Of a stretch of 64,000 nucleotides of DNA, positions 27,140 to 36,136 are shown piece by piece (the first letter of the stretch is position 1; every line of letters begins with the position of its first letter). Below the pieces are notes generated by a model that made no database searches, was not told the DNA's origin, and saw only the letters and a list, made by a program, of their open reading frames with translations. Both the position numbers and the translations under genes were made by a program. Source of the stretch: Bdellovibrionales bacterium (GTDB lineage: Bacteria; Bdellovibrionota; Bdellovibrionia; Bdellovibrionales; UBA1609); NCBI GenBank assembly GCA_016716765.1, contig JADJVA010000001.1:105292-169291 (forward strand). The letters are read 5' to 3'.

Positions 27140-28045
27140 GTGAAACTTAATAATATTGATTTCAATAAAATTTCGATTTTTTGCCAGGTGATAGAATCAG
27201 GAAACTACCAGCGCGCCTCCGAGACCCTGCACGTCACACCTTCCGCATTAAGTCAGACCATAACGGGCCTAGAACGCTCACTTGGAATTTCTCTGTTTGA
27301 TCGACGAGGAAAAAAACTGATTCCCACAAATGAGGGCTTAAAGATTTATCAGGAGTTTGGACGGTCGCAGGCCGCACTCCTTCAAACCTTGAGACAGATC
27401 AAGGGCCGGGAAATTGAGGTTTCTGGCATGCTCCGAATCGGCGCCTACCTTGAATTTGCAAAATCAAAACTGACCGTTTTAATTAAGGAGTTTATTCAGG
27501 AATTTCCAGAGGCCAATATAAAAATGGTCTTTGATTCTCCTTCGTGTCTCAATCAGCTCTTAAATCGTGGTCGTCTCGATCTCAGCCTCTCAATTTTCCC
27601 TTCTATTGAAAAGAAGACCATTCGCTCCCAGGCACTTTGCCAGGAAGAGTTGGTGCTCGTCTCCTCGGCTAACATGTTTCCCGAAAACCCCACTTTCGAA
27701 CAAATCCTGAAAACTTCGATTGTTGATTACTATTTCAATCATCAGCCCATCCGTCGCTGGCTCGCAATTCACTTCAACAGACGTCCTAAAAAAATTCCCG
27801 TTCGTGTCTTTGCTTCAACAGCCGAAATGGTTGTCTCCCTTGTTCGGGAGGGAGCTGGAATTGGCATTGTCCCAAAATACCTTGTGGCTTCACCTGAAAC
27901 TCGAAAGGGGCTTAAAATTATTCGACCCAGCTCAAACAAAATGACCGATTATATCTGGCTACTGGAGAGGGTCGGGTCTGAAAAATCAGCAGTCCACGCT
28001 GCCTTTAAAGCTAAACTGATGGATCAGTTTACCCCCCCGGTTTAA
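27140..28045 (+). CDS. LysR-family transcriptional regulator
   Basis: 301 residues. The N-terminal winged helix-turn-helix is seen in FCQVIESGNYQRASETLHVTPSALSQTITGLERSLGI SLFDRR, the LysR signature. It is followed by a LysR substrate-binding domain (from about residue 90, with VREGAGIGIVPKYL near the end). It starts at a GTG with no good ribosome site. It is transcribed divergently from the folate operon 75 bp away, the usual arrangement for a LysR protein controlling its neighbour. The effector is unknown. The protein is normal length and intact. Confidence 0.9.
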   Translation: MKLNNIDFNKISIFCQVIESGNYQRASETLHVTPSALSQTITGLERSLGISLFDRRGKKLIPTNEGLKIYQEFGRSQAALLQTLRQIKGREIEVSGMLRIGAYLEFAKSKLTVLIKEFIQEFPEANIKMVFDSPSCLNQLLNRGRLDLSLSIFPSIEKKTIRSQALCQEELVLVSSANMFPENPTFEQILKTSIVDYYFNHQPIRRWLAIHFNRRPKKIPVRVFASTAEMVVSLVREGAGIGIVPKYLVASPETRKGLKIIRPSSNKMTDYIWLLERVGSEKSAVHAAFKAKLMDQFTPPV

Positions 28046-28063
28046 ACGAGATAGGTCCACTGA

Positions 28064-28420
28064 TCAATCTTGTTCGAGAGCCTTTTTGGCCTTGGCATGA
28101 AGGGAATCCAAAGCATCACCAAGCTTCTTTCTTAAAGTCTTCAAATTGGCGCTTGCATCCTGTTTCAAGGAATCCACCTCAGCACGTATTCCGGTGCGTT
28201 TTTCTTCGAGTTCCTTGATGGTTTCTTCGAGAGCTTTATCGCCTTTCGCCTTCACTTTTGTTCGCAACTCTTCAATTTCTTTTTCAACATCATTAAGTTT
28301 GACCGACATCTCATTTTTTAGAGCTTTGATGTCTTGCTTCGCGCCCTTAACCGTTTCAAGTTCAGCATACGCAAACCTCAGCGAAAACATCAACAACAGT
28401 ACGAACACCAAAAACTTCAT
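28064..28420 (-). CDS. Small exported coiled-coil protein
   Basis: 118 residues. A signal peptide (MKFLVFVLLLMFSLRFAYA) is followed by an almost unbroken charged coiled coil (KLNDVEKEIEELRTKVKAKGDKALEETIKELEEKRTG). It has no cysteine after the signal, so it is probably a soluble periplasmic helical protein. The role is unknown. It is convergent with the LysR gene. Confidence 0.7.
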   Translation of the reverse strand: MKFLVFVLLLMFSLRFAYAELETVKGAKQDIKALKNEMSVKLNDVEKEIEELRTKVKAKGDKALEETIKELEEKRTGIRAEVDSLKQDASANLKTLRKKLGDALDSLHAKAKKALEQD

Positions 28421-28565
28421 ATCTCACCTCAAATAAAGTTGTCACAATGAACGAATAGGCGACACACTATCACCTATTTGGTTGTGATGTAAAATCTAGT
28501 TTAAGTGCCTTGAATATCGGTTAAATTGCTTTCGCTTGTAAAAATGAGCAATATTTACCCAAACT

Positions 28566-28771
28566 GACCCGCATGATTGTTGTTCCAAAATCCAAGGGTC
28601 CATGGCTGAAGTAGATTTCAGGAATTCAGGATCTTCAAACATGCGTCCGGCAGCAGCGCTCCCCTTGTGAGCACTGCACCAAGCCGAACTCGATCCTGAA
28701 CTCCTGAAATCTACTTCAGCCAACTCCCTGTGTCTCTTGGACACAACTGAATCACCGAAGGCTTGCGGGCC
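28566..28771 (-). repeat. 206-bp repeat, inverted copy A (MITE-like)
   Basis: This segment is nearly identical to the complement of 29071-29276. Each copy has short terminal inverted repeats related to GGCCCGCA and an internal pair of 27-base complementary arms, so it can fold into a long hairpin. The repeat contains stop-free frames in both copies that are not believed to be genes. It lies on one side of a transposase remnant. Confidence 0.88.
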
Positions 28772-28871
28772 AGCGGCTGTATTAAGGTAAAACACTTTCG
28801 AACGACCTGACCTAGGATCCAAACTTCAGATCCTTTCTCAGAAAGTCGGATGGACGCCGACAGATCATTGA

Positions 28872-29042
28872 TTATTGCATGAGTCGAATGCCGGCCAAGG
28901 GGAGCTTCAAAAAATTGGTTTTGATCCTTTATTTTCTCTTAGTCAAACCTACGCCATATTCAGAACTAACATCAATCGCCTGATCCGTAAAACCTGGCGT
29001 ACAACGAAAGACTTCAGAAGCCTTAAGGGTCACATACCATGA
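28872..29042 (+). pseudogene. Transposase C-terminal remnant
   Basis: The frame between upstream and downstream stops reads HESNAGQGELQKIGFDPL, followed by FRTNINRLIRKTWRTTKDF and RSLKGHIP. The NRLIRKTW-TTK segment resembles the C-terminus of IS1-like DDE transposases. It has no start and no catalytic domain. It lies exactly between two inverted 206-bp repeats, suggesting the decayed core of a mobile element bounded by them, or debris into which the repeats jumped. Confidence 0.5.
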
Positions 29043-29070
29043 TCCCCATCCGAATTTGGAATCCTTGGTT

Positions 29071-29276
29071 GGCCCGCAAGCCTCCGGTGATTCAGTTGTG
29101 TCCAAGAGACACAGGGAGTTGGCTGAAGTAGATTTCAGGAGTTCAGGATCGAGTTCGGCTTGGTGCAGTGCTCACAAGGGGAGCGCTGCTGCCGGACGCA
29201 TGTTTGAAGATCCTGAATTCCTGAAATCTACTTCAGTCATGGACCCTTGGATTTTGGAACAACAATCATGCGGGCC
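29071..29276 (+). repeat. 206-bp repeat, copy B (MITE-like)
   Basis: Inverted partner of 28566-28771. Internal arms at 29123-29149 and 29210-29236 are complementary over 27 bases with one mismatch. The ends read GGCCCGCAAG and CATGCGGGCC, giving an 8-bp terminal inverted repeat. Confidence 0.88.
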
Positions 29277-29387
29277 ATTTTATAAAAATTACACCGGCCA
29301 CCTGAAGCTTGTCTTTTATCAAACCCAACTTGAAGCTTATCTATCGGACTCAATGGAGATTCCAAAAACGTATTTTCGGGGGATTAT

Positions 29388-29840
29388 ATGAGATATCTGA
29401 AAAGTGTATTTTTAGTTGCCATCTTTGCTGCATTTGGGGCTCTCGCAATGCCACCACCAGAAATTCGACTCACTCCTGGTGTTTTCAAAATGGTTCCCAT
29501 CAATGCAGTGGGAAAACCCAATCCTCATTGTTCTGTTTATCGAGAGCTTGTTCTCGATGAAGCTGAGATGACTCGGTCGTTTGCCTTGATGAGCAACCGA
29601 CTGCAAGGCTTTTGTGAGATATATGTCCTTCCGGACGAGACTTACTACAATCTCCAATACAAATCTACCAGCTGCGGATCACATAACTATGAGGGCAAGC
29701 GAATAACAGCAGAGGGAGTTGAAAAGATCACCGTAACAGATCACAGAACTAGGATGTGCCAAGACCTTCGAGTTGGACTCATCGAACTCAGTCTCGAAAA
29801 ACCTGACGGCGAAACGATCAAGTTGATCAATGAACTTTAG
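29388..29840 (+). CDS. Exported hypothetical protein
   Basis: 150 residues, beginning with a signal peptide (MRYLKSVFLVAIFAAFGALA). The mature part is about 130 residues with four Cys that could form two disulfides (HCSVY, GFCEIY, TSCGSH, RMCQDL). GGGGG lies about six bases before the ATG. No family was recognised; the composition fits a small periplasmic beta protein. Confidence 0.7.
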   Translation: MRYLKSVFLVAIFAAFGALAMPPPEIRLTPGVFKMVPINAVGKPNPHCSVYRELVLDEAEMTRSFALMSNRLQGFCEIYVLPDETYYNLQYKSTSCGSHNYEGKRITAEGVEKITVTDHRTRMCQDLRVGLIELSLEKPDGETIKLINEL

Positions 29841-29863
29841 AGTTTGAAATTTTTTATTTTTAC

Positions 29864-29896
29864 TCCTCCTGAATAGAACATGATCATTCAGGAGGA
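29864..29896. repeat. Perfect 11-bp inverted repeat (hairpin)
   Basis: TCCTCCTGAAT and ATTCAGGAGGA are separated by 11 bases, 24 bp after the preceding gene. No U-run follows on the plus strand, so it is not a standard terminator, although the T-rich stretch lies just before it. It could still protect the 3' end of the upstream transcript. Confidence 0.6.
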
Positions 29897-30277
29897 CGCC
29901 ACCGATCGACCTGCAATTGCGAAAAGGCCAATAGGACAAGCCACCTTGATGCATCATGTCTTTCTGGCATGACTCACGTGACTTCCTCAGACACCAATCC
30001 CACTCGCTTTGTCAGATCTGTAAATTCCGTTCTTCTTCCTGCAAGCCAAAAAGCTTGTCCGTCTATCGAATATTTCTGCTCTGAGAGCTCCTCATCAATT
30101 TTACAAAAGGCTCACTCTCTTTCATGGTCCCTATCTCCGCACAATTCCAAGGAAATAAATTTCTTCAGACTTTTCAAGCCATTGGATTTCCTCAGCACCC
30201 TTCTTAGCTTGGCGCAACTATTGCTGAGAGACGCTTACGACATTATTTTTGAAATTCCAAAATGGAGGTTCTTCCAG
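29897..30277 (+). other. Leader region upstream of TAXI gene; open but probably non-coding
   Basis: The TAXI frame is open upstream to 29969, but the 103 codons before 30278 have no ribosome site at their start and would bury the signal peptide in the middle of a protein. The interval is treated as a leader. No other gene or clear promoter was seen. Confidence 0.5.
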
Positions 30278-31345
30278 ATGCAAACCCGATTTCATATGAC
30301 TTCTTTGTTGACCTGCTTGTCACTCGCAACTGTCCTAGCAAGTTTGCCAAATGCGTCATCTGCAGCAGAAAATAGTGAAAAAGTGAAAGTGCGAGTCTGC
30401 GGCGGAGGCAAAAGCGGCACCTATATAAAGGTTGGTAAGTACCTAAAACATATGCTCGAAGCTTCGGGTGGCAATAAAACTTTTGATGTCGAAATTTATT
30501 CGACCTCGGGATCAAAGGAAAACATTGAAGCCATCAACAATAACAAGTGTGATGTTGCCGTTATCCAGCACGATGCAACAGCCTGGTTTAGAGCAAATTC
30601 TGCGGACAACCCTATTGACTTGAGAATTGCTTCCAGGGCCTACGACGAACATGCACATCTCCTTTGCCATCGTGATCTCGGTGTCAAATCCTTCGCGGAC
30701 TTAGAAGGTCTTTCCCAAAAAGGCCAAGGAACCGTTTATGTTGGTTCGCTTCAGAGCGGCGGAGCCATGACTCTTGAAAATCTAAAGGCCTTCTACCCAT
30801 CTGCGTATGGAAAGATCGACGCCACCCCCGTTGAGCCAACTTTGGATTCTGCTGGAAATATCAAGTTTGATACAACTCAAAATTCAATTCGAGCCGCTCT
30901 TGACAACAAGGCCTGTGCCTTCTTTGTAACCAGGGCTCCCTACAAGTACCTGGCTGATCTTCCTTCTGAGGTAGCTACAAAACTGAATCTCGCAGATATC
31001 GATGATTGGAAATTCAATGACTTGAAAGACGGCGGAGAAAGGGTTTATGACTTTGTGCCTTATGACGAGATTTCTCCAGCCGATGGTGACAAAATTTACG
31101 AGAGTCTCCGAAACCTCTCATGGTCACGGACTACAAAGACAACTTTAAAGTTGTCGGCTGATCTAGTTGTCAATAGCGAATGGGAAAAGGACATGATTGC
31201 TCGTCTCAAAGAGGGCCAGCGTCCTGGAGCCGCTCAACGTTGGCAAAGCACCCTAGAGAAAATTGGTACAAAACAGGGCAACTTCAGCCAGCTAGATTCT
31301 CAGTTCAAAGACATCCCTGTAACAGTGCTTCCAGAACAGAATTAA
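30278..31345 (+). CDS. TAXI-family (TRAP-type) periplasmic solute-binding protein
   Basis: About 355 residues with a signal peptide ending near NASSA. The mature start VRVCGGGKSGTYIKVGKYL is the TAXI/NMT1-like pattern (GxxxGxYyxxG), followed by SKENIEAINNNKCDVAVIQHDA, also typical. Such proteins deliver carboxylate or amino-acid-like ligands to a TRAP permease, but no permease gene is present nearby. The ATG at 30278 has GGAGGT eight bases upstream. The next gene starts 19 bases downstream and is another binding-protein-like exported protein fused to a VWA domain, so a linked sensory or transport role is likely. Confidence 0.8.
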   Translation: MQTRFHMTSLLTCLSLATVLASLPNASSAAENSEKVKVRVCGGGKSGTYIKVGKYLKHMLEASGGNKTFDVEIYSTSGSKENIEAINNNKCDVAVIQHDATAWFRANSADNPIDLRIASRAYDEHAHLLCHRDLGVKSFADLEGLSQKGQGTVYVGSLQSGGAMTLENLKAFYPSAYGKIDATPVEPTLDSAGNIKFDTTQNSIRAALDNKACAFFVTRAPYKYLADLPSEVATKLNLADIDDWKFNDLKDGGERVYDFVPYDEISPADGDKIYESLRNLSWSRTTKTTLKLSADLVVNSEWEKDMIARLKEGQRPGAAQRWQSTLEKIGTKQGNFSQLDSQFKDIPVTVLPEQN

Positions 31346-31364
31346 ACAAAAGGGGCGGATTCGA

Positions 31365-33206
31365 ATGCACAAATCATACAAATCCAATTTGAATTTGATG
31401 GCTGTCATTTACGCAGCCTTTGTAGCGGTCATTGTGGGAGTGACGGCCCCCTCTCTTGCTGGCTGGTGGCCATGGGGTCAATCAGATCAGGATAAAAAGG
31501 AAGAAATAGCTGAAAATAGTAGAGAGCAAAGACTCGCCAACCTGCGCACTCAAGTCGAAGCGCTTAAACTGAAAGATCTCAAAGAACGCAAGTTCAGTGG
31601 AGAAATCCGGTTCACAGAGGGCAGAGTGAGCGAAAAGAGTGATCCTTCAACTGCCTTGGACGGCAGCTCCGAGATCCAATCGGATTTGAGTTTTTCCATT
31701 CCTGATATTGACACTTTCGCAGTTCCCGTTCTGCCGGATACCGGCGACCACACCATAACGGTTGAGATTTTTTCATCTACCGAAAAATCAACCGATAAAG
31801 GCCGCGACAATTGGTTAAACCAAATGGCACGCCTCTACAATGAACTTCCAAGTAAAGCTGGTAAGGTGGCTATTCGGCGAATCGATTCTGGAACGGCCTA
31901 TCAGTTTTTAGTGCAACAGATGCTCAAACCGGACGAGGCCTATTCTGTTGAAGCCTTCTCTCCCTCCAATGGCTTGTGGGTAAGAATGGCAGAAGCAAGA
32001 GGTGTGCCTCTTGCTAAAATCAGCGACAGTTTAGTTCAGAATGTAGCTGGAATTGTTATTTCAAAGGAAAAACTCCGACTAATTAATAATGGCCTTGATG
32101 CAGCTCAATTCTCGGTGACAAACCTAGTTGATGCCGTCAATAACGGTAAAATAAGAATGGGCTATACGAATCCCTATTCGAGTTCGACCGGATTGAATTT
32201 CTTGGCGACCGTTTTAGAAACTTTGGCCGCTCAAAACCAAACCGATTTTTCAAGCCCCTTGGTCACTGATGCCTTCCGAAAATTTCAGGATGGAGTCCCA
32301 TTGATTTATGAATCGACCTTACAAATGCGTGAGGCCGTAAAGGGCGGAGAGTCTTTGGATGCGATGGTCATGGAATATCAGACTTTCATTAATTCAGCTG
32401 ATCTCCGGGACAGATTCCAATTCCTGCCATTTGGAGAACCCCATGGAAATCCCCTCTATGCCTCGAGCGATCTCGACCACAAAAAAATGGAAATCCTGAA
32501 AGACTTTGCTCACTTTGTTGAACAAAATGCAGACGCAAAACAAATGGCTCGTGAAATGGGGTTCTTTGGCAGACCGGACTATGTCTCTGGCAGTCAGGTG
32601 AGTGGAAAAGATCTTATTGCCATGCAAAAAATTTGGAAACGGGAAAAAACCTCCGGTCGTTCTGTGAACGCAATCTTTCTCGGCGATATTAGCGGATCCA
32701 TGAACGACTATAAAAGGCTTCAAATGGTGATTGAATCTCTGGTTATTGGAGCTGAATTTATTCGCCCCGAAAACCGCGTGGGACTTATATTATTTGATGA
32801 TCGAGTCACCAGGGCTCTTCCGATCGAACCATTTTTGAACAAACAAAAACTGAGCTTTATTGGAATTGCCAGAGTTTTAAAAACTGAGGGTGGAACCGCC
32901 ATGTTTGATGGTATTGCGGTTGCCCTTCATGACTTGCTCGAGCAAGAAGAGAAGCACAAACAGGATAAGACTGTTCTGATTGTGCTGACTGATGGAGCAT
33001 CGAGAGACGACAGGCTCGATCAGGCACAAATCAAAAAAATGGCAGCTGAGTTCAAAATTCCGATGTATATTTTGGGGATGGAAGCTGATGATGGTTTGAT
33101 GGAAGAATTGATAAAAACAGCTCGAAGCACCGGCGGAGATGCATTCCGAGTGACACCCAAAGACGTCAAGGGCCGTATTGCAAGTCTGCTCAATTCACAA
33201 TTGTAG
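31365..33206 (+). CDS. Substrate-binding-like domain fused to von Willebrand A domain, membrane-anchored
   Basis: 613 residues. An N-terminal hydrophobic segment (about residues 10-32) acts as signal or anchor, and a short coiled coil follows. Residues about 120-420 resemble a type-2 extracellular solute-binding fold (VRRIDSGTAYQ-like opening, MGYTNPYSSSTGLNFL, PLIYESTLQM, PFGEPHGNPLYA). Residues about 436-610 form a VWA domain with an intact MIDAS (DISGS: D441, S443, S445; TEGGTAMFDG; LTDGASRDD). Substrate-binding plus VWA fusions are known but poorly characterised. It is in an operon with the preceding TAXI protein. Confidence 0.8.
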   Translation: MHKSYKSNLNLMAVIYAAFVAVIVGVTAPSLAGWWPWGQSDQDKKEEIAENSREQRLANLRTQVEALKLKDLKERKFSGEIRFTEGRVSEKSDPSTALDGSSEIQSDLSFSIPDIDTFAVPVLPDTGDHTITVEIFSSTEKSTDKGRDNWLNQMARLYNELPSKAGKVAIRRIDSGTAYQFLVQQMLKPDEAYSVEAFSPSNGLWVRMAEARGVPLAKISDSLVQNVAGIVISKEKLRLINNGLDAAQFSVTNLVDAVNNGKIRMGYTNPYSSSTGLNFLATVLETLAAQNQTDFSSPLVTDAFRKFQDGVPLIYESTLQMREAVKGGESLDAMVMEYQTFINSADLRDRFQFLPFGEPHGNPLYASSDLDHKKMEILKDFAHFVEQNADAKQMAREMGFFGRPDYVSGSQVSGKDLIAMQKIWKREKTSGRSVNAIFLGDISGSMNDYKRLQMVIESLVIGAEFIRPENRVGLILFDDRVTRALPIEPFLNKQKLSFIGIARVLKTEGGTAMFDGIAVALHDLLEQEEKHKQDKTVLIVLTDGASRDDRLDQAQIKKMAAEFKIPMYILGMEADDGLMEELIKTARSTGGDAFRVTPKDVKGRIASLLNSQL

Positions 33207-33307
33207 TAGAGCTTGAAAAAATCGGTTAAAACCAGGACTTTCATCGAGCGACAGGAGTATTGGCTTGTCGCCGTGGACGTTCATGCTGAAAATCAAGAAA
33301 ATTGCAA

Positions 33308-34021
33308 ATGATTGGGAAGGCTGTGGTTAAATCTGTAGTGACTGTAGCGACTGTAGTGATGATCTGCTTCTTGTTTCATTTTTCTCCTCTGCATGCGGAA
33401 GTCACTGCAACGGGAAAGAAAGCGAGTCCCGGTCCTGCACAATCAACGAACGACTCTTTGCCCAAATGTTTCGATGAGAATTCTGATCTTGAGAAAATAA
33501 AGACCCATCAGAAAAACAATTCACGGTCCCAATACAAATATCAGGGATATACTCAACTATTTGATCAATCAGCCCTTGACGACGAAGAAATCCTGACTCG
33601 CCTTATTTATGCTGAAACTCTTGCAGCCAATTGCCCAGAAAAAGAGGATTCCACTCTCCAGTTGATTGCAGAAGTTATTCTCAGGCGAATTGAGAAAAGA
33701 CGCGGCCAGATCCGACAAGTCGTTTTTGAGCGGGACCAGTTTGCTTCTTCGCTGAATATCTACCAGGAATCAAGCTACACGAATTTTCTTTGCCCTAAAT
33801 CCCCCGAACTTTGGAATAAAGCGAAAAAATCGCTGGGGCTGCTTCGGTCTGGGGCTGAAATGAACTCTCTCTCAAGCACAGCCTACAATTACTATCTATT
33901 TAAACACAGCACTCGATTCAAGCCACCTGAGTGGACTCGTACTTTTCAGGAGGTAAAGAAGGTGAACCTAGATGCCACCTCAATTTGTGTCGCTGCCTAT
34001 AGCAACCCTCAATGGAAATAA
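33308..34021 (+). CDS. Exported SleB/CwlJ-like cell wall hydrolase
   Basis: About 237 residues with an N-terminal membrane or signal segment. The domain at about 95-210 (EEILTRLIYAETLAANC, AEVILRRIEKRRGQIRQVVFERDQFASS) matches the Hydrolase_2 (SleB) family, whose Glu (in YAETLA) is catalytic. Members cut peptidoglycan glycan strands. Weak ribosome site; TTG at 33302 is an alternative start. The last 24 bases lie in the left arm of a long inverted repeat. Confidence 0.75.
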   Translation: MIGKAVVKSVVTVATVVMICFLFHFSPLHAEVTATGKKASPGPAQSTNDSLPKCFDENSDLEKIKTHQKNNSRSQYKYQGYTQLFDQSALDDEEILTRLIYAETLAANCPEKEDSTLQLIAEVILRRIEKRRGQIRQVVFERDQFASSLNIYQESSYTNFLCPKSPELWNKAKKSLGLLRSGAEMNSLSSTAYNYYLFKHSTRFKPPEWTRTFQEVKKVNLDATSICVAAYSNPQWK

Positions 34022-34124
34022 AATCAAAGAGCTAAGGAATTGGCCCACCAGTAGCGGCTGTGCTCCGAAGGTCTGAACCAGGGTGGGTTCCATTTGCGGA
34101 CTGATGAGTTCAATACGCGAAACT
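33998..34124 (+). repeat. 127-bp inverted repeat, left arm
   Basis: Complementary, with a few mismatches, to 35969-36097. The outer 99 bases are about 90% identical and include the end of the SleB-like gene. The inner part carries a reversed copy of the last codons of the papain-like gene. The enclosed segment is about 1.84 kb. Confidence 0.88.
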
Positions 34125-34216
34125 AATTACTATCCAAATCTTGGTATAAGACCTGCATACTGGACGGTTGTATGATGATGCGCTATATTGTTAACCCCAA
34201 TATTGAGTGGTCCGAT

Positions 34217-34233
34217 CGTCTACTCTGTAGACG
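34217..34233 (+). promoter_or_regulatory. Hairpin upstream of the papain-like gene
   Basis: CGTCTAC-TCT-GTAGACG is a perfect 7-bp stem with a 3-base loop, 54 bases before the ATG. It may be an operator or leader hairpin; no U-run follows. Confidence 0.35.
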
Positions 34234-34287
34234 GAGAGATGCCAATTTGCGCCGTACCATAAACCCAGTATTGATTGGAGCAATTCA

Positions 34288-35982
34288 ATGAAGATCCTGA
34301 TCAGCTATTTAGTTCTATTTTTCTGTCTTTGTTCAGATGTTTTGGCAGAAAGCAGATATGACTTTTTCAACGAAAGGTTTCAAATCGGCCCATGGACTCC
34401 TGAAACCCTAAGCCTCACCGAAGGACTAAAAAAAATAAAACTGATCGATGATTGGTTTTATAGCCTTCCTGTTCCGGAACGTCGTAAAGTCCTGGATCAA
34501 TATGTTATTAATCGCAACCGACTCTTTATTATCACCCAGGAAAAGCGATTGCTAGCGGACCTTCAGTCCATTTCTAACGATATCATTTTTGGTTCTGCTT
34601 CCGGCCTAAAGCAGTTGGAAGAAGAGCTGGTCACACAACTCACGACATTACAGCAGGTACGACGCCAAACTCTTGATGATACAGAAGCACTGAAAAATGC
34701 ATTAGTGAATAAACTGGATGATCTGAGTGACCTTTTGCCAGCAGATACAAGAGACAACGGAGGGACTAATTCAGGGGCTTTGTTTTCTAATTCCTTTAGC
34801 TTCGGAAGTCAAGTTTCAAAGGCTGGAGGGTCGAATATTCCGAGATCCTTAAATAGGAGCGGTTTTGAGCCGACCAACATTGAACCCTTGAATGCCTGCC
34901 GGAACGACGACGTTTGTGTTAATGAAGATATGACTGAGATCTTAGAGAAAATTGGAATAGGCGACGAATTATTTCCAAATGAACAAGAACCCAAAGGGAT
35001 GGCCAGGACTCTCGAGATAAAAGAGACCCAACGGACTCGTATTGTCCATCAAGAATTTGGAGCGTGCGAGGGTCTCGAAGCTGCTCAGAACGATTTCAAA
35101 GAGTATTTTGACCCTTCCAAGAATCCAAAACTTGCTCTTTTCCTGAAAGAGACCGGAATTTCCCGTTCACTTTCGAATAGAACGTCAAACAACCTATCCA
35201 GCTGGTATTCCGAACCAACGACACAATGGCCGGAAGGAACAGGAGGAAAACCAAGCGCAACATGTGTAGGTCACGCCATTGCTAGTGATGCGACGGCTGC
35301 GATGTACAGAGCGAATTGGATCAAACATCCCTCCATAAATACACCGAAAGGAGTCTCTCCGGATCATACCTACGCTGCCGCTTTAATGAACGAAATCAAT
35401 TCTGATATGCACCGACGCTATCCCAATCTGAGACCAGAACAAATCAATTGGAACTATCCAAAGCCAGATCCATCAATGCTAGGATATTGCGATCCAAGGC
35501 TCCATGATGTTAGTCAATATTCTGGGATCCAGAATATCATGGATGCTATGGTCACATTTACGTTGGTCCCCCTGTGCTCTAATTCAAAAGTATCCCCGGT
35601 CTCAGCGAGTGAACGATATCAGATTGATAAATTCAGCGGAATTGACTTTAATCCGGGCGATCAACTCCCGAATTTTGATGTGATAAAAGCAATGATCGAC
35701 AGTGGCCATCCACCCATTGTTCGCATCACTTCTGACGCACGATTTGAAAGTGCGGACTGGCTCACGATAACGTCGCAGGGATCTATGCATCACGTCCTGA
35801 ATATCGTTGGCTACGACAAAGGAATTGACCCCATGACTCTTTGTCCAACCAAATATTTTATCGTTCGCGATAGCCTTGGAAAGAAGAAAATTCATTACAA
35901 AGTCACGGCAAACAACCTTCTCAGATATATCGCGGGAATATATCATATTTCAAAAATCCGCGCGCTTGGTTTCGCGTATTGA
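34288..35982 (+). CDS. Exported papain-like (C1-type) cysteine peptidase or pseudo-peptidase
   Basis: 564 residues with a signal peptide (MKILISYLVLFFCLCSDVLA), then a coiled-coil-prone region (about 80-160) and a C-terminal papain-like domain. The expected nucleophile is C326 in ATCVGHAIAS, the His is in MHHVLNIVGYD (H501/H502), and the third position is Asp (D528 in IVRDSLGKK) where papains normally have Asn. The Gln of the oxyanion hole was not located. It may be active with an altered triad or be a binding protein. The gene lies between two arms of an inverted repeat; its last codons are inside the right arm. Confidence 0.7.
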   Translation: MKILISYLVLFFCLCSDVLAESRYDFFNERFQIGPWTPETLSLTEGLKKIKLIDDWFYSLPVPERRKVLDQYVINRNRLFIITQEKRLLADLQSISNDIIFGSASGLKQLEEELVTQLTTLQQVRRQTLDDTEALKNALVNKLDDLSDLLPADTRDNGGTNSGALFSNSFSFGSQVSKAGGSNIPRSLNRSGFEPTNIEPLNACRNDDVCVNEDMTEILEKIGIGDELFPNEQEPKGMARTLEIKETQRTRIVHQEFGACEGLEAAQNDFKEYFDPSKNPKLALFLKETGISRSLSNRTSNNLSSWYSEPTTQWPEGTGGKPSATCVGHAIASDATAAMYRANWIKHPSINTPKGVSPDHTYAAALMNEINSDMHRRYPNLRPEQINWNYPKPDPSMLGYCDPRLHDVSQYSGIQNIMDAMVTFTLVPLCSNSKVSPVSASERYQIDKFSGIDFNPGDQLPNFDVIKAMIDSGHPPIVRITSDARFESADWLTITSQGSMHHVLNIVGYDKGIDPMTLCPTKYFIVRDSLGKKKIHYKVTANNLLRYIAGIYHISKIRALGFAY

Positions 35983-36097
35983 ACCCGCCAGTCCAGCCAA
36001 TGGAACCCACCCTGATCAAAAGGCCTTCGGAGCACAGCCGCTACTGGTGGGCCAATTCCTTAGCTCTTTGATTTTATTTCCATTGAGGGTTGCTATA
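35969..36097 (-). repeat. 127-bp inverted repeat, right arm
   Basis: Imperfect complement of 33998-34124. It contains the final codons and stop of the papain-like gene, and a reversed copy of the end of the SleB-like gene plus its downstream spacer. Confidence 0.88.
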
Positions 36098-36136
36098 TGC
36101 GACGAGATATAAACTCAGAAACCCATCTCAGTTGGG

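Noticed and set aside
28496..28822. Frames across the 206-bp repeats
   Set aside because: The same peptide appears in both inverted copies because the DNA repeats; no start signals or conserved domain.
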